From NCBI RefSeq assembly GCF_003935715.1, contig NZ_RHPP01000022.1, positions 1 to 39,497 of the forward strand: a DNA stretch of 39,497 nt, written 5' to 3'. The notes under the pieces are model-generated. The model did no database searches, had not been told where the DNA came from, and saw only the letters and a list, made by a program, of their open reading frames with translations. The translations under genes and the position numbers were made by a program. Shown here piece by piece: positions 16,940-25,175 of the stretch (within the stretch, counting starts at the first letter, position 1; each line of letters starts with the position of its first letter). This stretch comes from Stenotrophomonas sp. 278. GTDB lineage: Bacteria > Pseudomonadota > Gammaproteobacteria > Xanthomonadales > Xanthomonadaceae.

Positions 16940-18667
16940 TCAGGACAGCGTCCGCCACACCCCGCCATCCTCCGCAGCCCCAAACACCACACTGGCCGCA
17001 CTGGCCGGCGGCCGGATTGCCGCCGCCAGACGTTCCAGCGTGTAAGGCTTTCTCAGCAGGGTGAATCCGTGGTCGGACTCGCGTGCCAACAGCTCGCTGT
17101 AGCCGCTGGTCAACACAACATGCAGGTCCGGGTACGAAGCGCGCACCGTTCTGATCAGTGCCAAGCCGCTCATGCCTGGCATCACAACGTCGGAAAATAC
17201 GACATGGTAGTGCGCGTGGTTCTGTTCGAGCTCCTTGAGCGCGTCATCTCCATTGCTCGCCAGGAAGACACCGCAGCCCAGTTCCCGCAGAGCCGACACG
17301 GCGAAGTCCGCAACGTCCACGTTGTCTTCCACTACCATCACATTCAATCCGCGCACACCCTGCAGCGATCGCAGATCCGAACTGCCGGCCGTGGCAGGTG
17401 CCTGATGGGTCAACGGCAGATACAGCACAAAGGTACTGCCTTCACCCACCGTGCTGCTCACATCCACCTCGCCTTCGGACTGCTTGACGAAGCCGAACAC
17501 CTGGCTCAGGCCCAAGCCGGTGCCTTCGCCCACCCCCTTGGTGGTGAAGAAGGGATCGAAGACCTGTTGCATCACGGCTTCTTCGATGCCACACCCGTCA
17601 TCGGTGACTGATATCGCCGCAAAGCTGCCTTTCAAGGGCGGTGCAAACCGCACCGACGGCATCGAATCGACCTTGTTCACGCGGATGCGGACCGTTCCGT
17701 GCTGCGCAATCGCGTCGCGTGCGTTGACCACCAGGTTGATCAGTGCGGTGTCCAGCTGCGTTTTGTCCAGCAGCACATGCAGCGGTTCGTCGGGAAGCTC
17801 AAGCTGCAGCGTGATCCGTCCACCCAGCAGGGTGCGGATGATGGCGGCCAGTCCATCCACGCCCTTTGCCAGGTCGAACACCTCCGGTGACAGGCTCTGC
17901 CTGCGCGAGAAGGAGAGCAGGTGGGAGACCAGACTGGTGGCGCGGTCGGCCGCCGCCCCGATGGCATCGATGTGGCGGCGTTGACGCTCGTCGCAGGTGC
18001 CAAGGTTGAGCATGTCCACTGAGCCTGCGATCACCTGGAGGAGATTGTTGAAGTCGTGGGCGACGCCCCCCGTCAACTGGCCGATCGCCTCCAGTTTCTG
18101 GGACTGGCGCAGTTGCTCCCGCGCCCTGACCAGCTCGCCATGCGCCTGGCGGGCTTCCTCGCTGATGGCCTCCACCCGGCGAGAATACTCATTGCGCTCG
18201 GAGACGAACTCGGTCTGGTCGCTGACCACGCACAGGACACCGCAAACGGACCCATCGGCGGTGCGGATAGGCGAATACGAGAAGGTCCAGAAGGTTTCCC
18301 GGCGCGTGCCATCGCGGTCCATGAAAACGCGGAGATTGCGAAAGCTGCGGTGAGTGCCAGCCATGGCATCGGCGATGGCCCCGCCGAGCTCTTCCCAGAC
18401 GTCGTGCCAGACGATCCTCACTGGCGTTGCCATGGCACCGGCCAGCTTGTTGCCCATCCACGGCGCGAACGCATCGTTGAAGAAGAACAGGTTGTCCGGT
18501 CCCCACGAGATCCACAGCGGCTCAGGGCAATCCAGGATCATCGTCAGCGCGGTCCGGATCTCCGCCGGTGCGGTGTCGGCCAGTCCCGCGTGCACCCAAT
18601 CGCTGTCCTGCAGCAGCTGATAGGCCTGGGAGTCCGGTGAGGAGACGGGGAGATCGCAATACCGCAT
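16940..18667 (-). CDS. PAS hybrid sensor histidine kinase with receiver
   Basis: Soluble protein of 575 residues. An N-terminal PAS-like sensor (about 40-150; [20 protein letters not shown], then [20 protein letters not shown]) is joined by a coiled-coil helix to HisKA with [11 protein letters not shown] (His204). HATPase motifs are [18 protein letters not shown] and [19 protein letters not shown]. The C-terminal receiver has VVEDNVDV, phosphoacceptor Asp in [11 protein letters not shown], and the Lys in LLRKPYT. This layout resembles blue-light LOV or PAS hybrid kinases, but I do not see the LOV cysteine motif NCRFLQ, so the signal is unknown. ATG at 18667 is preceded by AGGT within the palindrome CAGGTACCTG. 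Divergent from the DUF72 gene. Confidence 0.93.
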   Translation of the reverse strand: MRYCDLPVSSPDSQAYQLLQDSDWVHAGLADTAPAEIRTALTMILDCPEPLWISWGPDNLFFFNDAFAPWMGNKLAGAMATPVRIVWHDVWEELGGAIADAMAGTHRSFRNLRVFMDRDGTRRETFWTFSYSPIRTADGSVCGVLCVVSDQTEFVSERNEYSRRVEAISEEARQAHGELVRAREQLRQSQKLEAIGQLTGGVAHDFNNLLQVIAGSVDMLNLGTCDERQRRHIDAIGAAADRATSLVSHLLSFSRRQSLSPEVFDLAKGVDGLAAIIRTLLGGRITLQLELPDEPLHVLLDKTQLDTALINLVVNARDAIAQHGTVRIRVNKVDSMPSVRFAPPLKGSFAAISVTDDGCGIEEAVMQQVFDPFFTTKGVGEGTGLGLSQVFGFVKQSEGEVDVSSTVGEGSTFVLYLPLTHQAPATAGSSDLRSLQGVRGLNVMVVEDNVDVADFAVSALRELGCGVFLASNGDDALKELEQNHAHYHVVFSDVVMPGMSGLALIRTVRASYPDLHVVLTSGYSELLARESDHGFTLLRKPYTLERLAAAIRPPASAASVVFGAAEDGGVWRTLS

Positions 18668-18771
18668 GCAGGTACCTGTCGAACACGTCCTCGCAGCATA
18701 AACCTGAACGGTACAGGCTTTGTGATGGGCTGATCACCCGCGCCCCACTGGATGCGCGCGAACGTAGCCAC

Positions 18772-19527
18772 ATGAAGCGCGCAAGACCTGACGACCCTGC
18801 TCACTCCATACGTGTCGGCTGCGCCGGCTGGTCATTGCCTTCGCAGCATGCGGCCGGGTTCGATAAAGGAGAGAGCGCGCTGCAACGTTACGCCACCCGC
18901 TTCCCGGTGGTGGAGATCAACTCGTCCTTCTATCGGAACCACAAGCCTGTGACCTATGCCCGTTGGGCACAGAGCGTGCCGGACGGATTCCGCTTCTCGG
19001 TGAAGGTGCCGCAGGCCATCAGCCATGAATACGGCTTGCACGGTGCCGCCCCCCTGCTCGATCCGTTCCTGGGCGGTGTTGAACAACTGGGCGACCGACT
19101 GGGTGCGCTGCTGTTGCAACTGCCACCGCGGCTGGCCTATGACGGGCGCACAGCTTCGGCGTTCTTCCGGGCACTGCGTCGCCGTACGGCAGTTCCACTC
19201 GCCTGTGAGCCGCGCCACCCAAGCTGGTTCACCGGCACGGCCGATGCCATGCTGGCGCGGCACGAGGTTGCCCGCGTGGCGGCCGATCCCGCCCTCAACC
19301 CTCGGGCGGCTCTTCCCGGAGGTGCCCGCCACTGGAGCTACTGGCGCTGGCACGGCCGCCCGCGCACGTACTACAGCAGCTATGAAGACCGCGACCTCCA
19401 TGGCCTTGCCATGCAAGCCAGCCAGGCCACGGCGCTGGGTCCGGCCTGGATCATTCTGGACAACACCGCCCACGGACACGCTGTGCCCAATGCACTCCGT
19501 CTGCAGGCGCTGCTTGAGGAGCGCTGA
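18772..19527 (+). CDS. DUF72 (YecE-like) family protein
   Basis: Protein of 251 residues matching the DUF72 TIM-barrel-like family. Signature stretches are RVGCAGWSLPSQ near the N-terminus, RYATRFPVVEINSSFYR, ARWAQSVPDGFRFSVKVPQ, LLLQLPPRLAYD, ACEPRHPSWF and YYSSYEDRDL. The molecular role of DUF72 proteins is not settled. The ATG at 18772 immediately begins the conserved region; a longer frame upstream overlaps the divergent kinase start and is rejected. The stop is one base from the ATG of the following glycosylase gene, so the pair is an operon, which hints at a nucleic-acid or repair-related context, though this is only association. Confidence 0.9.
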   Translation: MKRARPDDPAHSIRVGCAGWSLPSQHAAGFDKGESALQRYATRFPVVEINSSFYRNHKPVTYARWAQSVPDGFRFSVKVPQAISHEYGLHGAAPLLDPFLGGVEQLGDRLGALLLQLPPRLAYDGRTASAFFRALRRRTAVPLACEPRHPSWFTGTADAMLARHEVARVAADPALNPRAALPGGARHWSYWRWHGRPRTYYSSYEDRDLHGLAMQASQATALGPAWIILDNTAHGHAVPNALRLQALLEER

Positions 19528-19528
19528 A

Positions 19529-20260
19529 ATGCCTGAAGGTCCTTCCATTGTCCTGCTGCGCGAGGACGCGGCTCGATTCAAGGGCAAAACGGTCCGGCAC
19601 GCCGGCGGCAACACCTCGGTCGACCTGACACCTCTGGTTGGCCGTCGGATAAAGGCCGTGCGGAGCTGGGGCAAGCACTTCCTGCTCGAGTTCAGCCACG
19701 TCACCCTGCGCATTCACCTGATGATGTTTGGCAGCTATCGAATTGACGCGCGAAAGGACGCATCACCGCGTGTAGCGCTGCAGTTCGACAAAGGGGAACT
19801 CAACTTCTACGCCTGCTCGGTCAAGCTGATCGACCAGCCGTTGGATGAGGTCTACGACTGGCGTGCCGACGTGATGAGTGACGCCTGGGATCCACGCCTG
19901 GCGCGACGCAAGTTGAAGGCCATGCCCGAGGTGCTGGTGTGCGACGCGCTGCTCGACCAGACCGTGTTCTCCGGCGTGGGTAACATCATCAAGAACGAAG
20001 TGCTGTTCCGAACCGGCATCCACCCGGGCAGCCGCGTCGGACACCTGCCGCCGCGAAAGCTCACGGCGCTGATCCGCCAGGCAAGGGAATACAGCTTTGA
20101 TTTCCTGCGCTGGAAGCGCGCATTCGAGCTGAAGAAGCACTGGAAGGTGCATACCAAACGCGTGTGCCCCGGTTGCGGTGGCCCGGTTACGAAGCGCTAC
20201 ATGGGCACGACGAACCGGCGCACCTTCTTCTGCTCCAATTGCCAGACGCTGTATGAGTAG
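19529..20260 (+). CDS. Fpg/Nei-family DNA glycosylase
   Basis: Base-excision repair glycosylase/AP lyase of 243 residues. It begins MPEGPS, giving the catalytic Pro2 (Schiff-base nucleophile) and Glu3 after Met removal. Lys49 in WGKHFLLEF corresponds to the conserved beta-hairpin lysine. The H2TH region includes LLDQTVFSGVGNIIKNEVLF, and the C-terminal zinc finger has CPGC...CSNC with RRTFFCSNCQ. All catalytic elements are present. The divergent HLMMFGSYRI segment makes it hard to call Fpg or Nei; many bacteria carry this extra clade, annotated as endonuclease VIII-like. Translationally linked to the DUF72 gene. Expected to remove oxidised bases from DNA in the cytoplasm. Confidence 0.92.
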   Translation: MPEGPSIVLLREDAARFKGKTVRHAGGNTSVDLTPLVGRRIKAVRSWGKHFLLEFSHVTLRIHLMMFGSYRIDARKDASPRVALQFDKGELNFYACSVKLIDQPLDEVYDWRADVMSDAWDPRLARRKLKAMPEVLVCDALLDQTVFSGVGNIIKNEVLFRTGIHPGSRVGHLPPRKLTALIRQAREYSFDFLRWKRAFELKKHWKVHTKRVCPGCGGPVTKRYMGTTNRRTFFCSNCQTLYE

Positions 20261-20449
20261 CAGCAGACGTGAAGCGCATGACGCGCCACTTTTGAGGCCG
20301 CAGGCCCAGGATTTCATACCTATTCACCCATCATTTCACAATTTCACACTCCTTCCACGTCGCCGGATTTCAACTGAATGCTGGGGAGAGCGCCTGCGGA
20401 AAACACCGCTATATTCCAGTCACCCCCAGATGAGAAGGAGAACCACCCC

Positions 20450-20719
20450 ATGTTCCTGACCAAGCAGCACCTCAAGACCGCGAGCAAGCTGGGCGTTGCC
20501 CTCGTTGTCACTGCCGGCCTCAGCGCCTGCGCCACCTACAAGGATGAATTCGCCACCATCAACTCGCGTCTCGACAACCTGGATACCAAGGTCCAGGGCG
20601 CAGCGCAGAGTGCGGAGCAGGCCAACCAGTCCGCGCAGCAGGCCAACCAGCGTCTGGATGCCATCGAAGGCCGCGTACAGCAGCTTGAGAGCGCACCCCG
20701 CCGCGTGCCGCGCGGTTGA
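20450..20719 (+). CDS. Lpp/OprI-like small alanine-rich lipoprotein
   Basis: Lipoprotein of 89 residues, with lipobox LSAC (Cys27) and a mature chain of about 63 residues. It is a continuous heptad helix (INSRLDNLDTKVQGAAQSAE, then repeats of QANQ), as in the trimeric Lpp/OprI murein lipoproteins. It ends RRVPRG, lacking the terminal lysine that E. coli Lpp uses for covalent linkage to peptidoglycan. The ribosome-binding site GAGAAGGAG is strong and a strong terminator follows, both expected for a very abundant protein. A TATATT box at 20410-20415 may be the -10 element, but a matching -35 is not clear. The next gene is an L,D-transpeptidase. Confidence 0.88.
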   Translation: MFLTKQHLKTASKLGVALVVTAGLSACATYKDEFATINSRLDNLDTKVQGAAQSAEQANQSAQQANQRLDAIEGRVQQLESAPRRVPRG

Positions 20720-20754
20720 TCCCTCCTCCACATTCGTTGAGGGATTTCTGAATA

Positions 20755-20790
20755 GGGACCAGTGGCCGTTGCTGGCCACTGGTCCCTTTT
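20755..20790 (+). terminator. Strong rho-independent terminator after lipoprotein gene
   Basis: GGGACCAGTGGCC, loop GTTGCT, then GGCCACTGGTCCC and TTTT. A perfect 13-base stem, 36 bases after the stop. It separates the lipoprotein transcript from the L,D-transpeptidase gene. Confidence 0.93.
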
Positions 20791-20827
20791 GATCACCGTC
20801 TTTAGTTTCCGAGAGTAGTTCAGCCCC

Positions 20828-21559
20828 ATGCACGCACATCCCGCACGCCGAGCCCTTCGTGGCGCACTGATCATGGCACTGGCCGTTGCCAGTATCGGCG
20901 CGGCCAACGCGCAGGACGTCGCAGTGGCACAACCGGCCTCCTCGCCCAATGACGAGCTTCCGCAGGACCAGCCCGTGTCCGACACGGTGATCGAGCTCGC
21001 CGGCTGGGTGGTGGCCACCAAGGACACCCAGGGCTATCCCTTCGCGATCATGGACAAGGGAGCGGCACAGATTCTGGTATTCGACGGCAACGGCAAGCTG
21101 CGCGGTGCAGCCCCGGGGCTGTTTGGTTCGGCGGTAGGTGATCACACGGCACCAGCTGTCACCCATGTCGCGCTGAGCGCCATTCCGGGTAAGGACCGCA
21201 CCACGCCCGCCGGCCGCTTCGTCGGCGGCTACGGGCCCGCCGCCGACGCTGAAAGCGTGCTGTGGGTGGACTACGACTCCGCCATTTCGATGCACCCGAT
21301 CCCGCCCGGCAGCAAGACCGAACGGCGCGCCGAGCGCCTGGCCACGCCCACGCCGGATGACAACCGCATTTCCCACGGCTGCATCAATGTCTCGCCTACG
21401 TTCTATGAGGCGGTGATCCATCCGACATTTGCCAAGGGTGGTGTGTTCTACGTGCTGCCGGATGTGGATTCGCTGGATAAGACGTTCCCGGAGTTCGCGG
21501 CCAGCCGCGCTGGGAAGTCGGCGAATGGCGATGAAGGCGAGCGCCACGCCAGCAAGTGA
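20828..21559 (+). CDS. L,D-transpeptidase (YkuD) family protein
   Basis: Periplasmic protein of 243 residues with a signal peptide cleaved near GAANA-QD. The YkuD catalytic domain (about 75-215) shows KDRTTPAGRF and the active-site signature ISMHP...ISHGCINVS, with His156, His183 and catalytic Cys185. Such enzymes form 3-3 peptidoglycan crosslinks or attach lipoproteins to peptidoglycan using a Cys nucleophile. Its position directly after an Lpp-like gene is suggestive of lipoprotein anchoring, yet that lipoprotein lacks a C-terminal Lys, so the partner may be encoded elsewhere. No LysM or other wall-binding domain. The transcript is independent, since a terminator lies just upstream. Confidence 0.92.
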   Translation: MHAHPARRALRGALIMALAVASIGAANAQDVAVAQPASSPNDELPQDQPVSDTVIELAGWVVATKDTQGYPFAIMDKGAAQILVFDGNGKLRGAAPGLFGSAVGDHTAPAVTHVALSAIPGKDRTTPAGRFVGGYGPAADAESVLWVDYDSAISMHPIPPGSKTERRAERLATPTPDDNRISHGCINVSPTFYEAVIHPTFAKGGVFYVLPDVDSLDKTFPEFAASRAGKSANGDEGERHASK

Positions 21560-21561
21560 TG

Positions 21562-21579
21562 GTGGAGGTTCTCCACTTT
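21562..21579 (+). terminator. Possible terminator after L,D-transpeptidase gene
   Basis: GTGGAG-GTT-CTCCAC followed by TTT, two bases beyond the stop codon. The stem is short (6 bp) and the U-run is only three. Confidence 0.45.
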
Positions 21580-21626
21580 CACGGCTCCCGTGAGAAAAGG
21601 CCTTATACGACAACGGGTTGGATGAA

Positions 21627-21675
21627 CTTAGCGAGTTCTGGCTAGGCTTAGCGAATCGCCGAAATGCCCGCTAAG
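21627..21675. promoter_or_regulatory. Repeated CTTAGCGA boxes upstream of ATPase gene
   Basis: CTTAGCGA occurs at 21627-21634 and again exactly 20 bases later at 21647-21654; its complement CGCTAAG lies at 21669-21675, nine bases before the GTG start. Two-turn spacing on one face of the helix plus an inverted copy fits a regulator-binding region. The regulator is unknown. Confidence 0.4.
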
Positions 21676-21683
21676 AGTCTGCT

Positions 21684-22844
21684 GTGTCCCTCCAGACCAC
21701 CCTGCCGTACTTCGCCCGCCCCGACCTGCTTGAGAGCGTGACTCGGCTGCTGCTCTCCGGCGCGAACGTCACCCTGTTCGCCCCCCGTCGGCACGGCAAG
21801 ACCTCATTTGTCCGCTACGACCTGCTACCAGCACTGCACGAAGCCGGGTGGTTCGCCGCGCGCGTCGACCTCTGGCGCAATCGTGACAACCCCGAGCTTG
21901 GCCTGGTGGAAGGGCTGGAGGCTGTGGCGTACGCTGCCGCGCCGCGCAGTTCGCTGATGCGCCCGATGAACCTTTCCTCGCTTCGGGCGACCTTCAAAGT
22001 GCCGGGCGTGGATATCCAGGGGAACTGGTCACCGGCAACCGGGCCGTCGCCGCATCCGGAAGCCAGCCTCGAGAACCGCCTTGCCAATGCACTGCATCTG
22101 ATTGCAGAACGGGGTACGCATTCCCTGATCGCGCTGGACGAGTTCCAGGCATTGGCGGGCAAAAGCTCAGACAACTTCGTGGCGGCATTCCGCACGGCGC
22201 TTCAGGACGTCGAGGGACGGCTGAGCGTGTTCTTCACCGGTTCGTCGCGCGACGGGCTGATGCGCTTGTTCCATCGCGCGCGGGCACCTCTGTTCCGGTC
22301 TGCAGAATCCCTCACCCTGCCTGATCTTGGCGATGCATTCGTTGATTCCCGCGCGGACTACCTGGACGAAGTGGCGGGGATAAAAGTAGACCGCAACGCG
22401 CTGAAGCTGTTCTTTCCCCGTCTCTGCCATACCCCACTCTTCCTCAACGAAGTCGTCAGGATCATGCTGGTGCGGGGGAACGCAGATCTCGATGCTGCAG
22501 TCCACGAGTGGTATCGCGCGAAGTTTGATGACGAATATGCCCAATGGTTCGCCGCGCTGCAGGATGTGGAGTCCGCCGTGATGGTCTGGCTCGCCACCAG
22601 CGGACAGAAGACGGTGTACAGCGAAGAGGCACGTGAGGTCATGCGCGCTTACATGGAGGCAGAGGTAGCACCCCCTACATCGCGCGTTCAGACCGCCATC
22701 CGGCGTCTGACCGGAGAACAGGCGCTTGAACCTACGGGGGTCAATGGGGAGTACGAAATCGCAGATCAGGGTTTGCAGATCGTGCTGAGCAATGCCGTGA
22801 ACCAGGACTTATTCAGCGCGTGCGGTAACCGTCGTGCAGCCTGA
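21684..22844 (+). CDS. STAND/archaeal-type P-loop ATPase
   Basis: Protein of 386 residues. The N-terminal P-loop APRRHGKTS, with the Arg-rich variant GxxRxxGKTS, and Walker B LIALDEFQ mark a STAND-clade/AAA ATPase (ATPase_2-like). Sensor-like residues are in FFTGSSRDGLM. The C-terminal third is helical with a winged-helix feel (YSEEAREVMRAYMEAE...VQTAIRRLTGEQALEP, then NGEYEIADQGLQIVL). Family members bind ATP and act in signalling or DNA-linked processes, some in phage defence; no effector domain is fused here. It starts with GTG at 21684 and a weak AAGAG site. It has no operon partner apart from the 66-aa gene 130 bases downstream. Probable accessory gene. Confidence 0.82.
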   Translation: MSLQTTLPYFARPDLLESVTRLLLSGANVTLFAPRRHGKTSFVRYDLLPALHEAGWFAARVDLWRNRDNPELGLVEGLEAVAYAAAPRSSLMRPMNLSSLRATFKVPGVDIQGNWSPATGPSPHPEASLENRLANALHLIAERGTHSLIALDEFQALAGKSSDNFVAAFRTALQDVEGRLSVFFTGSSRDGLMRLFHRARAPLFRSAESLTLPDLGDAFVDSRADYLDEVAGIKVDRNALKLFFPRLCHTPLFLNEVVRIMLVRGNADLDAAVHEWYRAKFDDEYAQWFAALQDVESAVMVWLATSGQKTVYSEEAREVMRAYMEAEVAPPTSRVQTAIRRLTGEQALEPTGVNGEYEIADQGLQIVLSNAVNQDLFSACGNRRAA

Positions 22845-22974
22845 GCCGTGTCGGACACCCTGGCCCGCCTACCAGGATTGTTTAAAGAGGCGAACCACTC
22901 GTAGCGCGTCCTGCGCGATCTGCTGCTTGACTCGCTATATTTCCGTTTGACCGGGTAACGAGTGGGAAAAAAGT

Positions 22975-23175
22975 ATGCAAGGGAAGCCCGAGTTCGAGTT
23001 AGGCCAGCGGGTCAAAGTGGTCGTAGGAGAGATGAACCGAACTCCGCGAACGGGCACGGTCCACGGTGTCATCTGGCATCACAAACACGCTTGCTACAAC
23101 TATTACCTTGAGGTTGGGGGCAGGAAGGTATCGAAGCGATACCTGGCTGTCGATCTGCGTGCAGATGACGCATGA
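22975..23175 (+). CDS. Small basic protein, unknown function
   Basis: Protein of 66 residues. The pattern ELGQRVKVVVGEMN, then RTGTVHGVIWHH and NYYLEVGGRKVSKRYLAVDL suggests a small SH3/KOW-like beta-barrel, as found in RNA- or DNA-contacting adaptor proteins. Coding quality is reasonable and the ATG follows GTGGGAAAAAAGT, a passable ribosome-binding region. It is not recognised as a named family with confidence. Situated after the ATPase gene with a 130-base gap and followed by SMAG repeats. Confidence 0.65.
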   Translation: MQGKPEFELGQRVKVVVGEMNRTPRTGTVHGVIWHHKHACYNYYLEVGGRKVSKRYLAVDLRADDA

Positions 23176-23478
23176 GGCGTCTATCCATGCACCCCGTGGG
23201 CCACGCCCTGCGTGGCTGCGCCTCTCCTACACGGGATAGACGCGCATGGCGCTTCGCTACACGGGCCAATGGCTTACCCCATCCAGCGCGGGAGTGAACC
23301 GCCAGCTGGCGGCCGCTACCTTCGCAGCGGCATCCAGTTTCGGATACCTGCTGGACCTTCCAGTGACATCCTTTCGCGCGACCTATTCGACAGCCAGCAC
23401 AGGAGGTAAAAAAAGGAATGCTAGTATCCGCTTCCGTACCACCGTGTCGCATGTATCTGGAGTTGGAAAGGAATGAAG
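23176..23478. other. Intergenic stretch with decayed SMAG pair
   Basis: No gene. It holds two SMAG-like elements (23196-23216 and 23238-23260) in inverted arrangement; then about 200 bases with nothing recognisable before the GGAAAGGA ribosome-binding site of the Sel1 gene. Confidence 0.6.
23196..23260. repeat. Inverted pair of degenerate SMAG elements
   Basis: GTGGGCCACGC-CCT-GCGTGGC (23196-23216; head GTGG instead of GTAG) faces AGACGCGCATGGCGCTTCG-CTAC (23238-23260; arm mismatches). Same head-out architecture as intact pairs elsewhere. Confidence 0.7.
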
Positions 23479-24486
23479 ATGTTCAAGGAAGAATCGAAAG
23501 CAGCCCTTGCCGGCATCGCGCTGCAGCTTGGTCTGGCGATGTTTGCCTGCAGCGCGCAGGCCGCGACGAACGACGAAGATTTCGCAGTCAAGCTGGTACG
23601 TAACGCTGCCGACGCCGGCATTCCGGAAGCGCAGAATGCGCTGGGAGACCGCTATTTCCATGGTGCAGGCGTCACTCGGGACGAGAAACAGGCTGCCGCC
23701 TGGTATCTGAAGTCGGCCGAACAGGGTTACGCACCTGCCCAGTCCGCGCTGGGCGGATTGTACCTACGCGGAATAGGCGTGCCGAAGGACGACGCCCAGG
23801 CGCTGGTCTGGGTTCGCAAGGCAGCGGAGCAGGGCGAAGCGCTGGCACAGTCGGACCTGGCCATCATGTACCTCAACGGGCGGGCCGTGCCGCAGGACGA
23901 CGCCCAAGCCCTGATATGGGTCCGCAAGGCGGCCGATCAGGGTACGCCAGCAGGGATGTACAACCTGGCCAGGTTCCATCAGCGTGGCGCTGCCAGCCTC
24001 GCCAAAGACGACGCCGAGGCCATCCGCTGGTACACCAAGGCCGCGCTTCAGTCCTCCTGGGAACTGGGCGTAATACAGTCGCGGCAGAAGTTGTGCGACT
24101 ACGGTGGTGATAACCAGGTGTGGTGCAGCGAGGTCAACACCCCCGGCGCTTTCGGACCGCTTGAGACGCTGACGGCCTTGGCCGAACGTGGCGACTCCCT
24201 GGCGTTGACCAACCTGGGTGACATTCATCGTGCCGGCATCGGCGTAAAGAAGAACGAGGCCCAGGCCGCCGAGTGGTACCGCAAGGCGGCGGAACTTGGC
24301 GACGCGCGTGCTCAAAGCCAACTGGGCTACATGTACGACACCGGCGAGGGCCTGCCCAAGGACGAGGATGCGGCCGTGGCCTGGTACTGCAAGGCGGCGG
24401 CACAGGGGCATTCCAGGGCGCTCGCCACTCTGGAAATCATGCGCACTTTGGGCCAGATGAAAGTAAAGGACTGCGCCGAGCGTTGA
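23479..24486 (+). CDS. Secreted Sel1-like repeat protein
   Basis: Protein of 335 residues with a signal peptide (ALAGIALQLGLAMFACSAQA). The mature chain is a series of about six or seven Sel1-type TPR repeats, for example AQNALGDRYFHGAGVTRDEK, AQSALGGLYLRGIGVPKDDA and AQSQLGYMYDTGEGLPKDED, ending in a cysteine-containing cap (KVKDCAER). A central part (about 190-235) departs from the repeat and carries two cysteines. Sel1 proteins are scaffold or adaptor modules in the periplasm. ATG 23479 is favoured over 23473 because GGAAAGGA directly abuts the latter. No linked enzyme or channel gene. Partner unknown. Confidence 0.88.
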   Translation: MFKEESKAALAGIALQLGLAMFACSAQAATNDEDFAVKLVRNAADAGIPEAQNALGDRYFHGAGVTRDEKQAAAWYLKSAEQGYAPAQSALGGLYLRGIGVPKDDAQALVWVRKAAEQGEALAQSDLAIMYLNGRAVPQDDAQALIWVRKAADQGTPAGMYNLARFHQRGAASLAKDDAEAIRWYTKAALQSSWELGVIQSRQKLCDYGGDNQVWCSEVNTPGAFGPLETLTALAERGDSLALTNLGDIHRAGIGVKKNEAQAAEWYRKAAELGDARAQSQLGYMYDTGEGLPKDEDAAVAWYCKAAAQGHSRALATLEIMRTLGQMKVKDCAER

Positions 24487-24554
24487 TCCCCGGCAGGTTA
24501 GCGACCCACGGTGTGCGTAGATACCAAACAGCTCAATACAGCTTGGAGACTACG

Positions 24555-24908
24555 TTGGCGTACTCAATCCCCGAAAGCGAAGTCATTCAATACCCGCCAG
24601 AGGCTCTGAAGTCCTTCAACAGCTACGGGTTTGAGTGGATCGACAACCTGCATTTCCTGCAAGATCCATCCCGGTTCATCGATGGTGATCCCGCGCGGTA
24701 TGTAGCCATAGCCAAGGCGCAGTTCCGGAAGATGGGTTGGGAGGGCGACGGCGACGTCCAACTCCTTTGGCTTCCTCCATTCGTGTTCCGACGTGATCAG
24801 CGCATCCACTCAACTGGCGTGGTTGTTTGGCACGTCAAGCAAGAAAATGACGGTGTTTCTTTCATTCTCTCGCCCATTGAACTGCCATTTGAGGAGTTCA
24901 CGGCCTAA
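24555..24908 (+). CDS. Hypothetical protein, probable TTG start
   Basis: The open frame runs into the Sel1 gene region, but a plausible start is the TTG at 24555, preceded by GGAG at 24545-24548. The 117-residue product is acidic/aromatic: AYSIPESEVIQYPPEALKSF, FEWIDNLHFLQDPSRFI, QFRKMGWEGDGDVQLLWLPP, ending ELPFEEF. No signal peptide or membrane segment. Not recognised. Size, aromatic-acidic content and accessory position are compatible with an immunity-type or stand-alone cytoplasmic protein, but nothing proves this. Base composition is less GC-rich than neighbouring core genes. Confidence 0.6.
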   Translation: MAYSIPESEVIQYPPEALKSFNSYGFEWIDNLHFLQDPSRFIDGDPARYVAIAKAQFRKMGWEGDGDVQLLWLPPFVFRRDQRIHSTGVVVWHVKQENDGVSFILSPIELPFEEFTA

Positions 24909-24931
24909 GGGCGGCACTAAGCGGACAGCCC

Positions 24932-24999
24932 GTAGAGCCACGCCCTGCGTGGCTAGGGCCTTGCCCGGCATCCCATAGACGCGCATGGCGCGTCCCTAC
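24932..24999. repeat. Inverted SMAG pair
   Basis: GTAGAGCCACGC-CCT-GCGTGGCT (24932-24954) faces GACGCGC-ATG-GCGCGTC-CCTAC (24978-24999). Heads point outward, arms are intact, and the pair sits between the 117-aa gene and the M48 gene. Confidence 0.9.
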
Positions 25000-25175
25000 A
25001 TGGACGAAAAGGCCCGCCCCTCGTCCCATTTGTTAGGCCCTATATTTTGGCCGGCCCTGAGATGGCACGCGCCCCCGACACCGTGCACAATCCCCCTACA
25101 CCGGGCATGACGCCCGGTCCGCTCCGCGTCACGTCCGGGGGGACGGCAAGGAGCACGACAACAGGGGGATTTTTC

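Noticed and set aside
18669-18678. Palindrome CAGGTACCTG just before the second hybrid kinase
   Set aside because: It overlaps the AGGT ribosome-binding site, and a ten-base palindrome occurs often by chance in GC-rich DNA; too weak to call an operator.
25047-25175. In-frame N-terminal extension of the M48 gene
   Set aside because: Pro/Thr/Gly-rich with no conservation signs; the ATG at 25176 has a good AGGGGG site and begins just before the first membrane helix.
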